DNA from: Curtobacterium herbarum
GTDB taxonomy: Bacteria > Actinomycetota > Actinomycetes > Actinomycetales > Microbacteriaceae
Length of the DNA stretch: 64,000 nucleotides
Direction of reading: 5' to 3'
Assembly (NCBI RefSeq): GCF_016907335.1
Contig: NZ_JAFBBT010000001.1
Location: 1,054,001 to 1,118,000 of the forward strand
The notes below the pieces were generated by a model. That model worked only from the letters and a program-made list of their open reading frames with translations, searched no databases and had not been told where the DNA came from. Both the position numbers and the translations under genes were made by a program. Positions 24,681-33,081 of this stretch are shown in pieces; positions within the stretch are counted from its first letter, which is position 1; every line of letters begins with the position of its first letter.

Positions 24681-26433
24681 CACCGACAAGGACGACGTGA
24701 CGGACGCCGGAAGCACCGGCACCGACAGCTCGTCCGACCCGCAGCGCCCCGCCGACCACGTCGACGGCACACCCGTCGCCACGAGCGGTGCCGACGGCAT
24801 CACGCAGCCGAAGCTCGGCCTGCTGGGCTACCTCCGGTTCGCCTGGCGGCAGCTGACGAGCATGCGCACGGCGCTGTTCCTGCTGCTGCTCCTCGCCCTC
24901 GCGGCGATCCCGGGCTCGCTCGTCCCGCAGACGCAGGCGGACCCGAACGGCGTCGTGCAGTACAAGAACAGCCACCCGGACCTGACCCCGGTGCTCGAGA
25001 AGCTGCAGGTCTTCGACACCTACACCTCGGTGTGGTTCTCGGCGATCTACCTGCTCCTCTTCATCTCGCTCATCGGCTGCATCGTGCCGCGGACCCGGCA
25101 CCACTGGCAGGCGCTCCGCACCCGGCCGCCGAAGACCCCGGCGCGCCTCGGCCGTCTGGCCGGGTACCGGTCCGTGACGATCAGCCCGGAAACGATGGGC
25201 GGCCAGACGGTGGACGGCGAGACGGTGAGCGGCCAGACGGGCGCGGCCACGGGCCTCCCGTCCGTCGACCACGCGGTCACGACGGCCATGACCCAGCTGA
25301 AGAAGTCGGGCTACCGCGTCGAGCGGTTCGGCGACTCGGTCAGTGCCGAACGCGGCTACCTGCGGGAGACCGGCAACCTGGTGTTCCACTCGGCGCTCGT
25401 CGGCGTGCTGCTGGCCGTCGGTCTGGGCGGTGGGTTCAGCTACACCGGACAGCGGCTGCTGGTCGAGGGGCAGTCGTTCACCAACGTCATCGGCGCGTAC
25501 GACTCGTTCAACCCCGGACGCTGGTTCTCGCCGAACGACCTGACGCCCTACAACCTGACGCTCGACAAGTTCACGACGAAGTACGAGGAGCGCAACCTCG
25601 ACGCGTTGGGGCAGGCGACCGACTACTCGGCCACCGTCACCGCGCGCACCAAGGACGGCACCGCGAAGACCAGTCGTCTCGGTGTGAACGAGCCGCTGTC
25701 GATCGGCGGGACGAACGTCTACCTGCTCGGCAACGGCTACGCGATGCAGGTCACCGTCCGCGACGGCAAGGGCAACGTGGCGTTCCAGGACGTCGTGCCG
25801 TTCCTGCCGGACGACGGCAACTACACCTCCACCGGGGTCATCAAGGTGCCGGACGCCTCACCCGACCAGCTCGGCATGATCGGCTTCTTCTACCCGACCG
25901 CGGTGCAGCAGACCAGCGGGACGAACGCCGGGGCCTTCACGTCGAACTACCCGGACACCAAGAACCCGATGCTGTCGCTGCAGGTGTACACCGGCAACCT
26001 CGGCCTCGACGACGGTGTCCCGCAGAGCGTCTACCAGCTCTCGACGAAGGGCCTGCAGCAGATCGCGGGCCGGCAGTCGGACACCCCGAGCCTCGCGATG
26101 AAGCCCGGCCAGACGAAGCAGCTGCCGGACGGCGCCGGATCGATCACGTTCGACGGGGTCAAGCGCTACGTGTCCCTCGACGTGCACCACGACCCGTCCC
26201 AGCTCTGGGTCGCCTTCTTCGCGATCCTGGCGGTCCTGGGCCTCCTCACCTCGCTGTTCGTCCCGCGCCGCCGCGTGTGGGTGAAGGCGGTGCGGCGGAC
26301 CGGTGCCGAGGACGACGGGTTCGACCTCGAGTACGCCGGCCTCGCGCGTGGCGAGGACCCCAACCTGGAACGCGCGGTGGCGGACATCGCCCAGAAGCAC
26401 ATGTCGGACCTCGGCGTTAGGATCAGCAAGTGA
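24664..26433 (+). CDS. resB: Cytochrome c biogenesis protein ResB
   Basis: 589 residues. A hydrophilic N-terminal tail of about 50 residues is followed by helix 1 (MRTALFLLLLLALAAIPGS), a large extracytoplasmic region starting LVPQTQADPNGV, and a last helix near residue 520. Together with CcsB it forms the system II heme lyase that carries heme out and attaches it to apocytochrome c. A stretch of TVxGxTVxGQT repeats in the loop is unusual and may be a local expansion. Confidence 0.94.
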   Translation: MSPRSDTDKDDVTDAGSTGTDSSSDPQRPADHVDGTPVATSGADGITQPKLGLLGYLRFAWRQLTSMRTALFLLLLLALAAIPGSLVPQTQADPNGVVQYKNSHPDLTPVLEKLQVFDTYTSVWFSAIYLLLFISLIGCIVPRTRHHWQALRTRPPKTPARLGRLAGYRSVTISPETMGGQTVDGETVSGQTGAATGLPSVDHAVTTAMTQLKKSGYRVERFGDSVSAERGYLRETGNLVFHSALVGVLLAVGLGGGFSYTGQRLLVEGQSFTNVIGAYDSFNPGRWFSPNDLTPYNLTLDKFTTKYEERNLDALGQATDYSATVTARTKDGTAKTSRLGVNEPLSIGGTNVYLLGNGYAMQVTVRDGKGNVAFQDVVPFLPDDGNYTSTGVIKVPDASPDQLGMIGFFYPTAVQQTSGTNAGAFTSNYPDTKNPMLSLQVYTGNLGLDDGVPQSVYQLSTKGLQQIAGRQSDTPSLAMKPGQTKQLPDGAGSITFDGVKRYVSLDVHHDPSQLWVAFFAILAVLGLLTSLFVPRRRVWVKAVRRTGAEDDGFDLEYAGLARGEDPNLERAVADIAQKHMSDLGVRISK

Positions 26434-27446
26434 ACACGACGACCCTTGCGACCTACTCGGTCGTGCTGACGTACTCCGCGATGGCGGTCTACGTCATCGC
26501 GTTCATCTCCTTCGCGCTCGACATGGCGAAGCGCGCCGGCGACGTCGGGCTCGAGACCAGCCGCGGTGGGCCTGCCGCGGACCGTGACGACGCGAGCGTC
26601 GCCACGGTCGCGACCGTCCAGGGCGGCACCGTCGTCCTCGAACGGGTCCAGCAGAAGCGCGCGGGCGACGACGGCAGCGGTGGCCGCGGCCAGCGCGGCT
26701 CGAAGTTCGAGCGCGTCGGCATGGCCATGACGATCCTGGCCCTCGTCGTCCACATCGGCGCGATCGTGCTCCGCGGCATCGCGGCCGACCGGGTGCCGTG
26801 GGGCAACATGTTCGAGTTCTCGCTGACCGGCACCGGCCTGATCATCGCCGTCTTCCTGCTCGTGCAGTTCTGGCAGGACCTCAAGTTCCTGGGCGTGTTC
26901 ATCACCGGCCTGGCGATCATCCTGCTCGGCATCGCCACCGTGAACTACTACGTGCCGGTGCGCCCGCTCGTCCCCGCGCTCGAGTCGTACTGGCTCGTCA
27001 TCCACGTCTTCGTCGCCATCGCCGGCACCGGGTTCTTCGCCCTGGGCGCGGGCCTGGCGGTCTCGCAGCTGGTCCAGACCTACCGTCAGGGCCGCCCGGT
27101 CTCGCGCCGCCTGCGCTTCATGGAGACGCTGCCGGACGCCGACCGGCTCGAGGTCCTCAGCTACCGCGTGATCCTGGTCGGCTTCGTGCTCTGGACCTTC
27201 ACGCTCATCGCCGGTGCGATCTGGGCCGAGCGGGCCTGGGGTCGCTACTGGGGCTGGGACACGAAGGAGGTCTGGACGTTCATCATCTGGACCCTCTACG
27301 CCGGCTACATCCACGCGCGGGCGACCCGCGGGTGGCGTGGTGCCCGGTCCTCGTGGCTGGCGCTCATCGGCTTCGCTGCCGTGATGTTCAACTTCTCGGT
27401 CGTCAACGTCTTCTTCAAGGGGCTGCACAGCTACTCGGGTCTGTGA
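26430..27446 (+). CDS. ccsB: Cytochrome c biogenesis protein CcsB/CcsA (heme handling)
   Basis: 338 residues, eight or so helices. The Trp-rich heme-binding motif is WGRYWGWDTKEVW, with flanking His residues in VIHVFVAIAG and YIHARA. GTG 26430 overlaps the resB stop and also lies 6 nt after TAGGAT, so it could be made both coupled and from its own leaderless mRNA. It completes the system II set. Confidence 0.95.
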   Translation: MNTTTLATYSVVLTYSAMAVYVIAFISFALDMAKRAGDVGLETSRGGPAADRDDASVATVATVQGGTVVLERVQQKRAGDDGSGGRGQRGSKFERVGMAMTILALVVHIGAIVLRGIAADRVPWGNMFEFSLTGTGLIIAVFLLVQFWQDLKFLGVFITGLAIILLGIATVNYYVPVRPLVPALESYWLVIHVFVAIAGTGFFALGAGLAVSQLVQTYRQGRPVSRRLRFMETLPDADRLEVLSYRVILVGFVLWTFTLIAGAIWAERAWGRYWGWDTKEVWTFIIWTLYAGYIHARATRGWRGARSSWLALIGFAAVMFNFSVVNVFFKGLHSYSGL

Positions 27447-27515
27447 TCTTCACGGCCCGGTGATCGGGACGCCCCGGTCAGCGCGCGCGACCACGGGGCG
27501 GACGCGACCCACGGA

Positions 27516-27561
27516 ACGGACGGGAGGCCCGACACCAGCTGGTGTCGGGCCTCTCGTCCGT
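27516..27561. terminator. Bidirectional terminator between ccsB and menC
   Basis: 21-bp arms (with one G-T pair) around an AGCT loop. Member of the GACGGGAGGC family, with CGTGCGGTGCGG following. Confidence 0.85.
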
Positions 27562-27575
27562 CGTGCGGTGCGGCC

Positions 27576-28616
27576 CTACGGCCGACTCGGCCGGGTCGGC
27601 TGAGCCGACCGCGCTGCGAGCAGCGCGTGCACCCGGCCGAGCCGCGCCAGCCACCACGCCGTGCGCTCGGGCGAGGCCGCCCACCGGTCGAGGAGGTCCG
27701 GGTCCGGTTCGACCCGCCGCACCGCGATCCGGCCGTCGATGGGCAGCAGCGGGTCCGCGGTGACGTCGCCGGCGAACATCGCCGCGGTGCCGAGCCCGGC
27801 CGCGTACCCGGGCGCCATCGCCCGTGACGCCAGGAACGCGCCCATGCCAAGGCCGATCGAGGTGTCGATCGCACTGGAGACCACGCTGGGCAGCCCCGCC
27901 TCGGTGATGACCGCCTGGGCCGCGGTGACCCCGCCGAGGGGCTGCGCCTTGACGACGAGGACGTCCGCGGCGCCGGCACGGGCGACGGCGAGGGGATCAG
28001 CGGCCTTCCGGACGCTCTCGTCCGCGGCGATCCGGACGCCGAGCCCGGCGACCCGGGCACGCAGTGCGGCGAGGTCCGCCACCGACGCGACGGGCTGCTC
28101 GGCGTACTGCAGGCGGAACGGGGCGAGTCGTCCGAGGGCGGCCGTCGCTTCCTCGAGGTCCCACAGCCCGTTCGCGTCGACGCGGACCTCGGCGTCCTCG
28201 CCCATCGCCCGACGGACCGCGGCGACGCGGGCGACGTCGTCCTCGATGCTCGTGCCGGGCTCGGCGACCTTCACCTTCGCGGTGGTGCAGCCGGGGTAGC
28301 GGCGGAGCAGGTCGGCGACATCCTCGGCGGGGATCGCGGGCACGGTGGCGTTCACCGGCACGCTGTCGGCACCGGGCTGGTGCCGCGTCCAGCCGAAGTC
28401 GACGGCCGCGCGGAGCCAGGCGGTGGCCTCGGTATCGTCGTACTCGACGAAGGGGGAGAACTCGGTCCAGCCCTCGGGGCCGCGGAGCACGAGGGCCTCG
28501 CGGACGGTGATGCCGCGGAACCGGACCCGCATCGGCAGCGCGACCACCCGGGCGGTCGCGAGCAGGTCGGGCAGCTCGGGGACGACGGTGGGCGTGGGCG
28601 GGGTCACATCGGGCAC
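27576..28616 (-). CDS. menC: o-Succinylbenzoate synthase
   Basis: 346 residues from GTG 28616, 6 nt after GAAGAT; GTG 28607 is also possible. Enolase-superfamily residues: catalytic Lys in TTAKVKVAE, metal ligands Asp (VRVDANGLW), Glu (YAEQPV) and Asp (IAADESV), and Lys in VVKAQPLGG. It dehydrates SHCHC to o-succinylbenzoate. It faces the other men genes on the opposite strand. Confidence 0.93.
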   Translation of the reverse strand: MPDVTPPTPTVVPELPDLLATARVVALPMRVRFRGITVREALVLRGPEGWTEFSPFVEYDDTEATAWLRAAVDFGWTRHQPGADSVPVNATVPAIPAEDVADLLRRYPGCTTAKVKVAEPGTSIEDDVARVAAVRRAMGEDAEVRVDANGLWDLEEATAALGRLAPFRLQYAEQPVASVADLAALRARVAGLGVRIAADESVRKAADPLAVARAGAADVLVVKAQPLGGVTAAQAVITEAGLPSVVSSAIDTSIGLGMGAFLASRAMAPGYAAGLGTAAMFAGDVTADPLLPIDGRIAVRRVEPDPDLLDRWAASPERTAWWLARLGRVHALLAARSAQPTRPSRP

Positions 28617-28765
28617 CCGGTCATCTTCGCAGGGCCGTCCAGCGTGCCTCCCGGACTCTCGGAGTAGACCGCCAGGGCAGCGCACTAGCATCGCTGCGGT
28701 CGACCACCGGTCGGCAGTGCCGGCGCCGGTCATGGCTGCCGGTCGGGGACGGATGAGGAGGCTCG

Positions 28766-29143
28766 GTGGCGACGGACGAGTTCGCGCGGCTGATGCGTCA
28801 GGGTACCGTCGACGTCACCCGGCAGCCCGCAGCACGGCGTCGGAAGAACCCGATCACCGGCAAGATCGCCCTCGGCCTCGCGGTCGTCGCGGCCGCGGTG
28901 GACGCCAGCGCGTTCGCGGTGTTCATGGGCGGCGACACGACGTTCGCGTTCGGCATCTGCTTCGTCGTGGTGTTCCTGACCCTGGTCGCCGCGGTCCTGG
29001 GCTTCATCGCCGCGGTCGGCTCGTTCGGCCGCTGGTACGGCGTGGTCGGCGTCGTCGTGGCGTTCTTCGCGAACCCGGTGATCCTCATCGTCCTGCTCGT
29101 CATCGTGGCGCCGGAGATGCTGTCCGGCATGGGCGGCCGGTAG
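28766..29143 (+). CDS. Small membrane protein of unknown function
   Basis: 125 residues, GTG start with GAGGAGG upstream. A basic N-terminal 30 residues is followed by about three membrane helices. No family recognised. It sits 49 nt before menB, which has its own promoter, so a role in quinone synthesis is not implied. Confidence 0.75.
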   Translation: MATDEFARLMRQGTVDVTRQPAARRRKNPITGKIALGLAVVAAAVDASAFAVFMGGDTTFAFGICFVVVFLTLVAAVLGFIAAVGSFGRWYGVVGVVVAFFANPVILIVLLVIVAPEMLSGMGGR

Positions 29144-29192
29144 TCCGGCTCGAGCGAGCGCCCGGGCCGGAGCCCAGCGGTAGGTTCGGAGC

Positions 29193-30122
29193 ATGCCCTC
29201 TGCCGTCTCCGACCTGTTCGACCCCGACGTCTGGACCACCGCTCCGATCGCCGAGCGGTTCACCGACATCACGTACCACAAGCACGTCTCCGGCGGCATG
29301 GTCCGCGTCGCCTTCGACCGCCCGGAGGTCCGCAACGCCTTCCGCCCGCGGACCGTCGACGAGCTGTACCGCGCACTCGACGACGCCCGCCAGGACCCCC
29401 GCGTCGGCGTCGTCCTGCTGACCGGCAACGGCCCGAGCCCGAAGGACGGCGGCTGGGCGTTCTGCTCCGGTGGCGACCAACGCATCCGGGGCCGGAGCGG
29501 CTACCAGTACGTCGGCGACGAGGGCGCCCCGCCGGAGGGGGTCGACCCGGCCGCCGCGCAGGCGTCGATGGGCCGGCTGCACATCCTCGAGGTCCAGCGC
29601 CTCATCCGGATGATGCCGAAGGTCGTCATCGCGGTCGTCCCGGGCTGGGCGGCCGGCGGCGGACACTCGCTGCACGCGATCTGCGACCTGACGATCGCCA
29701 GCGCCGAGCACGGGAAGTTCAAGCAGACCGACGCCGACGTCGGGTCGTTCGACGGCGGCTACGGCAGCGCCTACTACGCCAAGCAGATCGGTCAGAAGCT
29801 CGCGCGCGAGGTCTTCTTCCTGGCCGAGGAGTACTCCGCCCAGCGTGCCTACGAGATGGGTGCCGTCAACAAGGTGGTGCCGCACGAGGACCTGGAGCGC
29901 GAGGCGATCCGCTGGGGCGAGACGATCCTCGGCAAGTCGCCGACGGCGATCCGGATGCTCAAGTACGCCTTCAACGCGGTCGACGACGGCATGGTCGGGC
30001 AGCAGGTCTTCGCCGGCGAGGCCACGCGTCTCGCCTACGGCACCGACGAAGCCGTCGAGGGCCGCGACTCGTTCCTCGAGAAGCGCTCGCCCGACTGGAC
30101 CGCCTTCCCCTGGCACTACTGA
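29193..30122 (+). CDS. menB: 1,4-Dihydroxy-2-naphthoyl-CoA synthase
   Basis: 309 residues, crotonase fold. Oxyanion-hole segments are FCSGGDQRIRG and VPGWAAGGGHSLH. The active-site loop has TDADVGSFDGGYGSAYYAKQ. It closes the ring of o-succinylbenzoyl-CoA. The ATG follows TAGGTT by 6 nt (leaderless type). menE overlaps its stop by 1 nt. Confidence 0.97.
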   Translation: MPSAVSDLFDPDVWTTAPIAERFTDITYHKHVSGGMVRVAFDRPEVRNAFRPRTVDELYRALDDARQDPRVGVVLLTGNGPSPKDGGWAFCSGGDQRIRGRSGYQYVGDEGAPPEGVDPAAAQASMGRLHILEVQRLIRMMPKVVIAVVPGWAAGGGHSLHAICDLTIASAEHGKFKQTDADVGSFDGGYGSAYYAKQIGQKLAREVFFLAEEYSAQRAYEMGAVNKVVPHEDLEREAIRWGETILGKSPTAIRMLKYAFNAVDDGMVGQQVFAGEATRLAYGTDEAVEGRDSFLEKRSPDWTAFPWHY

Positions 30123-31258
30123 TGGTCCGTCCGCTCGTCGCGCTGGGTGCGTCCGACCCGTCGGCCGTGCTCCGCGGCCTGGAGGCGGCACTCGCCGGCG
30201 GCCCCGCACTGCTCCCCGTCGCCGAGGGGGCCCCGGCGCTGCCGTCACCGCCTCCGGCCGACGTCCCACAGCGGGTCGCCCTGGTCGTCGAGACGAGCGG
30301 CTCCACCGGGACCGGCAAGCGGGTCGCGCTGTCCTCGGAGGCACTGCTCGCCGGCGCCGCCGCCGCGGACGCGGCCCTCGGCGGACCGGGCGTCTGGCTC
30401 CTCGCGCTGCCGACGCACTACATCGCCGGCCTCAACGTCCTGACGCGGTCGATCGCCGCCGGCACCACCCCGGTCGTGCTGCCGTCCGGACACTTCGACG
30501 CGACGGTGTTCGCGGACGGCGCCGACCGGCTCGTCGTCGGCCCCGCGGCTCCCCGGCGCTACACGTCGCTCGTGCCGGTGCAGCTCGCCCGGGTGCTCGA
30601 CGACCCGCGGGCGACGGCGGCCCTCGCCCGGTTCGACGCGGTCCTGGTGGGCGGACAGGCGACACCGGTGGCCCTCCGCGAGCGTGCTCGGGCCGCGGGC
30701 GTGCGCGTCGTGACGACCTACGGGGCGAGCGAGACGAGCGGCGGCTGCGTGTACGACGGCGTGCCGCTCGGTACCGTCCGCGCCGAGCTCGTCGACGGGG
30801 AACTGCAGCTGGCCGGGCCGATGCTCGCCGAGGGGTACCTCGACGACCCGGCACGGACGGCGGCGGCCTTCACGGAGCGGGACGGGCATCGCTGGTACCG
30901 GACCGGGGACACCGCGACGATCGTCGACGGTCGGATCCGGGTGACCGGGCGACTCGACGACGTCGTCATCTCCGGGGGCGAGAAGGTCCCGCTCGGGGCG
31001 GTCGAGCGCATCGTCCGCGAGCTCCCCGGGCAGGACGGTGCCGTCGTCACCCGCCGGGCATCGGGGGAGTGGGGCGAGGTGCCGGTCGTCGTCACCGAGC
31101 AGCCGATCGACCTCGAGGTCGTGCGCGCCCGGGTCGGGGACGCCCTCGGACGTGCTGCCCGCCCGGCCGAGGTGCTCGTCGTGGACCGGATGCCGATGCT
31201 GGCGTCCGGCAAACCCGACCGGCGCGCGGTGCGGACGCTGGCCGATCCACCGGGGTGA
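30122..31258 (+). CDS. menE: o-Succinylbenzoate--CoA ligase
   Basis: 378 residues, a short AMP-binding (ANL) enzyme. The P-loop is TSGSTGTGKRV; other motifs are TYGASETSGG and WYRTGDTA; the hinge and catalytic Lys region is ISGGEKVPLG and SGKPDRRAV. Short length is usual for actinobacterial MenE. It activates OSB with ATP and CoA, feeding MenB; the genes overlap (TGATG). Confidence 0.95.
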   Translation: MVRPLVALGASDPSAVLRGLEAALAGGPALLPVAEGAPALPSPPPADVPQRVALVVETSGSTGTGKRVALSSEALLAGAAAADAALGGPGVWLLALPTHYIAGLNVLTRSIAAGTTPVVLPSGHFDATVFADGADRLVVGPAAPRRYTSLVPVQLARVLDDPRATAALARFDAVLVGGQATPVALRERARAAGVRVVTTYGASETSGGCVYDGVPLGTVRAELVDGELQLAGPMLAEGYLDDPARTAAAFTERDGHRWYRTGDTATIVDGRIRVTGRLDDVVISGGEKVPLGAVERIVRELPGQDGAVVTRRASGEWGEVPVVVTEQPIDLEVVRARVGDALGRAARPAEVLVVDRMPMLASGKPDRRAVRTLADPPG

Positions 31259-31295
31259 GTCCGGCCTCCCGGCCGCGCCGGTACGATTGGCGGTC

Positions 31296-32291
31296 GTGGC
31301 ACGAGCGAAGAACACGAGACGTCCGAAGCGCCGGTCCGGCAACCCGGCGAAGGCCGCTGCCCCGCAGCGCACCGCCCGGCGGGCGACTGCGCGCGACTGG
31401 ATCGGTGGGGCGCGCCTGCGGACCCTGACCCTCGGCGTCGTGCCCGTGGTGCTCGGCACCGCCGTCGCCTACGTGGACAGCAAGGCGGCCGGTGACTTCG
31501 GGTCCTTCCTCGGCGCCGATGCGCACCTGGCGATCGCCCTGCTCGCACTCGCCGTCGCGCTGTTCCTGCAGATCGGCGTGAACTACAGCAACGACTACTC
31601 CGACGGGGTCCGCGGCACGGACGAGTTCCGCGTCGGCCCGGCCCGGTTGACCGGTGCCGGCCTGGCGAAGCCGCGCACGGTGCTCACCGTCGCGCTGACG
31701 TTCTTCGGTCTCGCCGCGGTCGCCGGCATCGTCATCGTGGTGCTCACGCAGCTGTGGTGGCTGCTGCTCGTCGGGGCGGCCGCGATCGTCGCCGCGTGGT
31801 TCTACACCGGCGGCAAGAAGCCCTACGGCTACAACGCCCTGGGCGAGGTCTTCGTCTTCGTGTTCTTCGGCCTGGTCGCGGTCCTCGGCACCCAGTACGT
31901 CCTCATCGGCCAGGCGACCCTCAGCGGGTGGGCCGCCGCGGTCGCCGCCGGTCTGTTCGCCTGCGCGGTGCTCATGGTGAACAACATCCGCGACATCGGC
32001 GAGGACACCGCCGCCGGCAAGCGCACGCTCGCGGTCGTGGTCGGCGACACGGTGGCACGGGTGCTCTTCGCGCTCTTCCTGCTGCTGCCCTACGTCGTCC
32101 TGATCTGGTTCGTGCTGCTGTACTTCCGGTCCGGCTTCACGTACTTCTCGCTGCTGCTCGCACTGCCGGCGCTGCTGATCGGCGTGACGTCACGGAAGCC
32201 GCGCGAGCTCATCACGGCCCTGCAGCTGTCGTCGTTCTCGGCGCTGGCGTACGGCGTGGTGCTCGGCATCACGCTCGCCGTCCAGCCGTAG
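31296..32291 (+). CDS. menA: 1,4-Dihydroxy-2-naphthoate polyprenyltransferase
   Basis: 331 residues, UbiA fold with about nine helices. Asp-rich motifs NDYSDGVRGTDE and NNIRDIGEDTAAGKRT bind the Mg-diphosphate of the prenyl donor. It attaches the polyprenyl tail to DHNA to give demethylmenaquinone. A basic 30-residue N-terminal tail precedes the fold. GTG start 8 nt after TACGAT. Confidence 0.96.
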   Translation: MARAKNTRRPKRRSGNPAKAAAPQRTARRATARDWIGGARLRTLTLGVVPVVLGTAVAYVDSKAAGDFGSFLGADAHLAIALLALAVALFLQIGVNYSNDYSDGVRGTDEFRVGPARLTGAGLAKPRTVLTVALTFFGLAAVAGIVIVVLTQLWWLLLVGAAAIVAAWFYTGGKKPYGYNALGEVFVFVFFGLVAVLGTQYVLIGQATLSGWAAAVAAGLFACAVLMVNNIRDIGEDTAAGKRTLAVVVGDTVARVLFALFLLLPYVVLIWFVLLYFRSGFTYFSLLLALPALLIGVTSRKPRELITALQLSSFSALAYGVVLGITLAVQP

Positions 32292-32294
32292 CGG

Positions 32295-32627
32295 TCAGGC
32301 CTCGTCGGGGCGCTTCCGGAGCGTGACGTCGGGGTCGGTCGGGGCGGCCACGTCGGCGGCACTGGTGGTGGCACCCGCGTCGGCGGTGTCGACGAAGTCG
32401 TCCTCGAAGTCGCTGTCGGCGTCACGCTCCGGACGGGCCCGACGCTCGGCGATGCTCGTGGTCACGGCACTGCGCAGACCCGGCAGCGCGATGTACGACA
32501 CGAGCAGCCCGATCAGGGCGCCACCGATCGCCGCCCAGTACCAGGGCAGACCGATCACGAGCAGCAGGACGAGTGCCACGACGAAGATGCCGAGCCGAGC
32601 CAAGGTGTAGACGAGCCACGCTTTCAC
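32295..32627 (-). CDS. DUF4229 family membrane protein
   Basis: 110 residues. Two membrane helices in the first 50 residues (IFVVALVLLLVIGLPWYW) and an acidic, disordered tail. DUF4229 proteins are actinobacterial and often sit beside menaquinone genes, as here, with unknown role. It is convergent with menA, 3 nt apart. GTG start 6 nt after minus-strand TACACT; divergent from the next gene by 82 nt. Confidence 0.8.
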   Translation of the reverse strand: MKAWLVYTLARLGIFVVALVLLLVIGLPWYWAAIGGALIGLLVSYIALPGLRSAVTTSIAERRARPERDADSDFEDDFVDTADAGATTSAADVAAPTDPDVTLRKRPDEA

Positions 32628-32709
32628 CCTGCAAGTGTACGGACGCCGGTCTCCACGGCGACCGGACGAAGGCCAGGGCGGTCACAGCCGGCCGGCCTAG
32701 GCTTCGAGG

Positions 32710-33081
32710 ATGGTCAGGTTGTGGCTCGTCATCGTCGTCGCCGCCGTGGCGTTCACGGTGTACGCCCTGATCGACTGCGCCACCATGCCGCGCACCCGCG
32801 TCCGGTCACTCCGCAAGGGCATCTGGGTCCTGCTGGTCGTCGTCCTCCCCGTCCTCGGCGGTGTGCTGTGGTTCCTGCTCGGCCGGACACCCACCACCGG
32901 GACGCGCGGCAGCGGTGGCGGTGGTGCCGGGTACCGTGGTCCCGAAGACGACCCCGACTTCCTCGGTGGGACGACACCTGCCGGGCGGAAGAGCGATGAC
33001 AAGGACCAGGACGACGCAACCCTCCGATCCCTCGAAGACCAGTTCCACGACGGCGACGACGACGGCCGCCCCGATCGGTGA
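32710..33081 (+). CDS. PLDc_N domain membrane protein
   Basis: 123 residues. Two helices and the intervening RSLRKGIWVLLVVVLPVLG segment match the N-terminal domain found in front of cardiolipin synthases, here without any catalytic domain. A Gly-rich linker and acidic tail follow. The ATG is 6 nt after TAGGCT. Its last 86 nt overlap menD in another frame, an actinobacterial arrangement that may couple the two. Confidence 0.82.
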   Translation: MVRLWLVIVVAAVAFTVYALIDCATMPRTRVRSLRKGIWVLLVVVLPVLGGVLWFLLGRTPTTGTRGSGGGGAGYRGPEDDPDFLGGTTPAGRKSDDKDQDDATLRSLEDQFHDGDDDGRPDR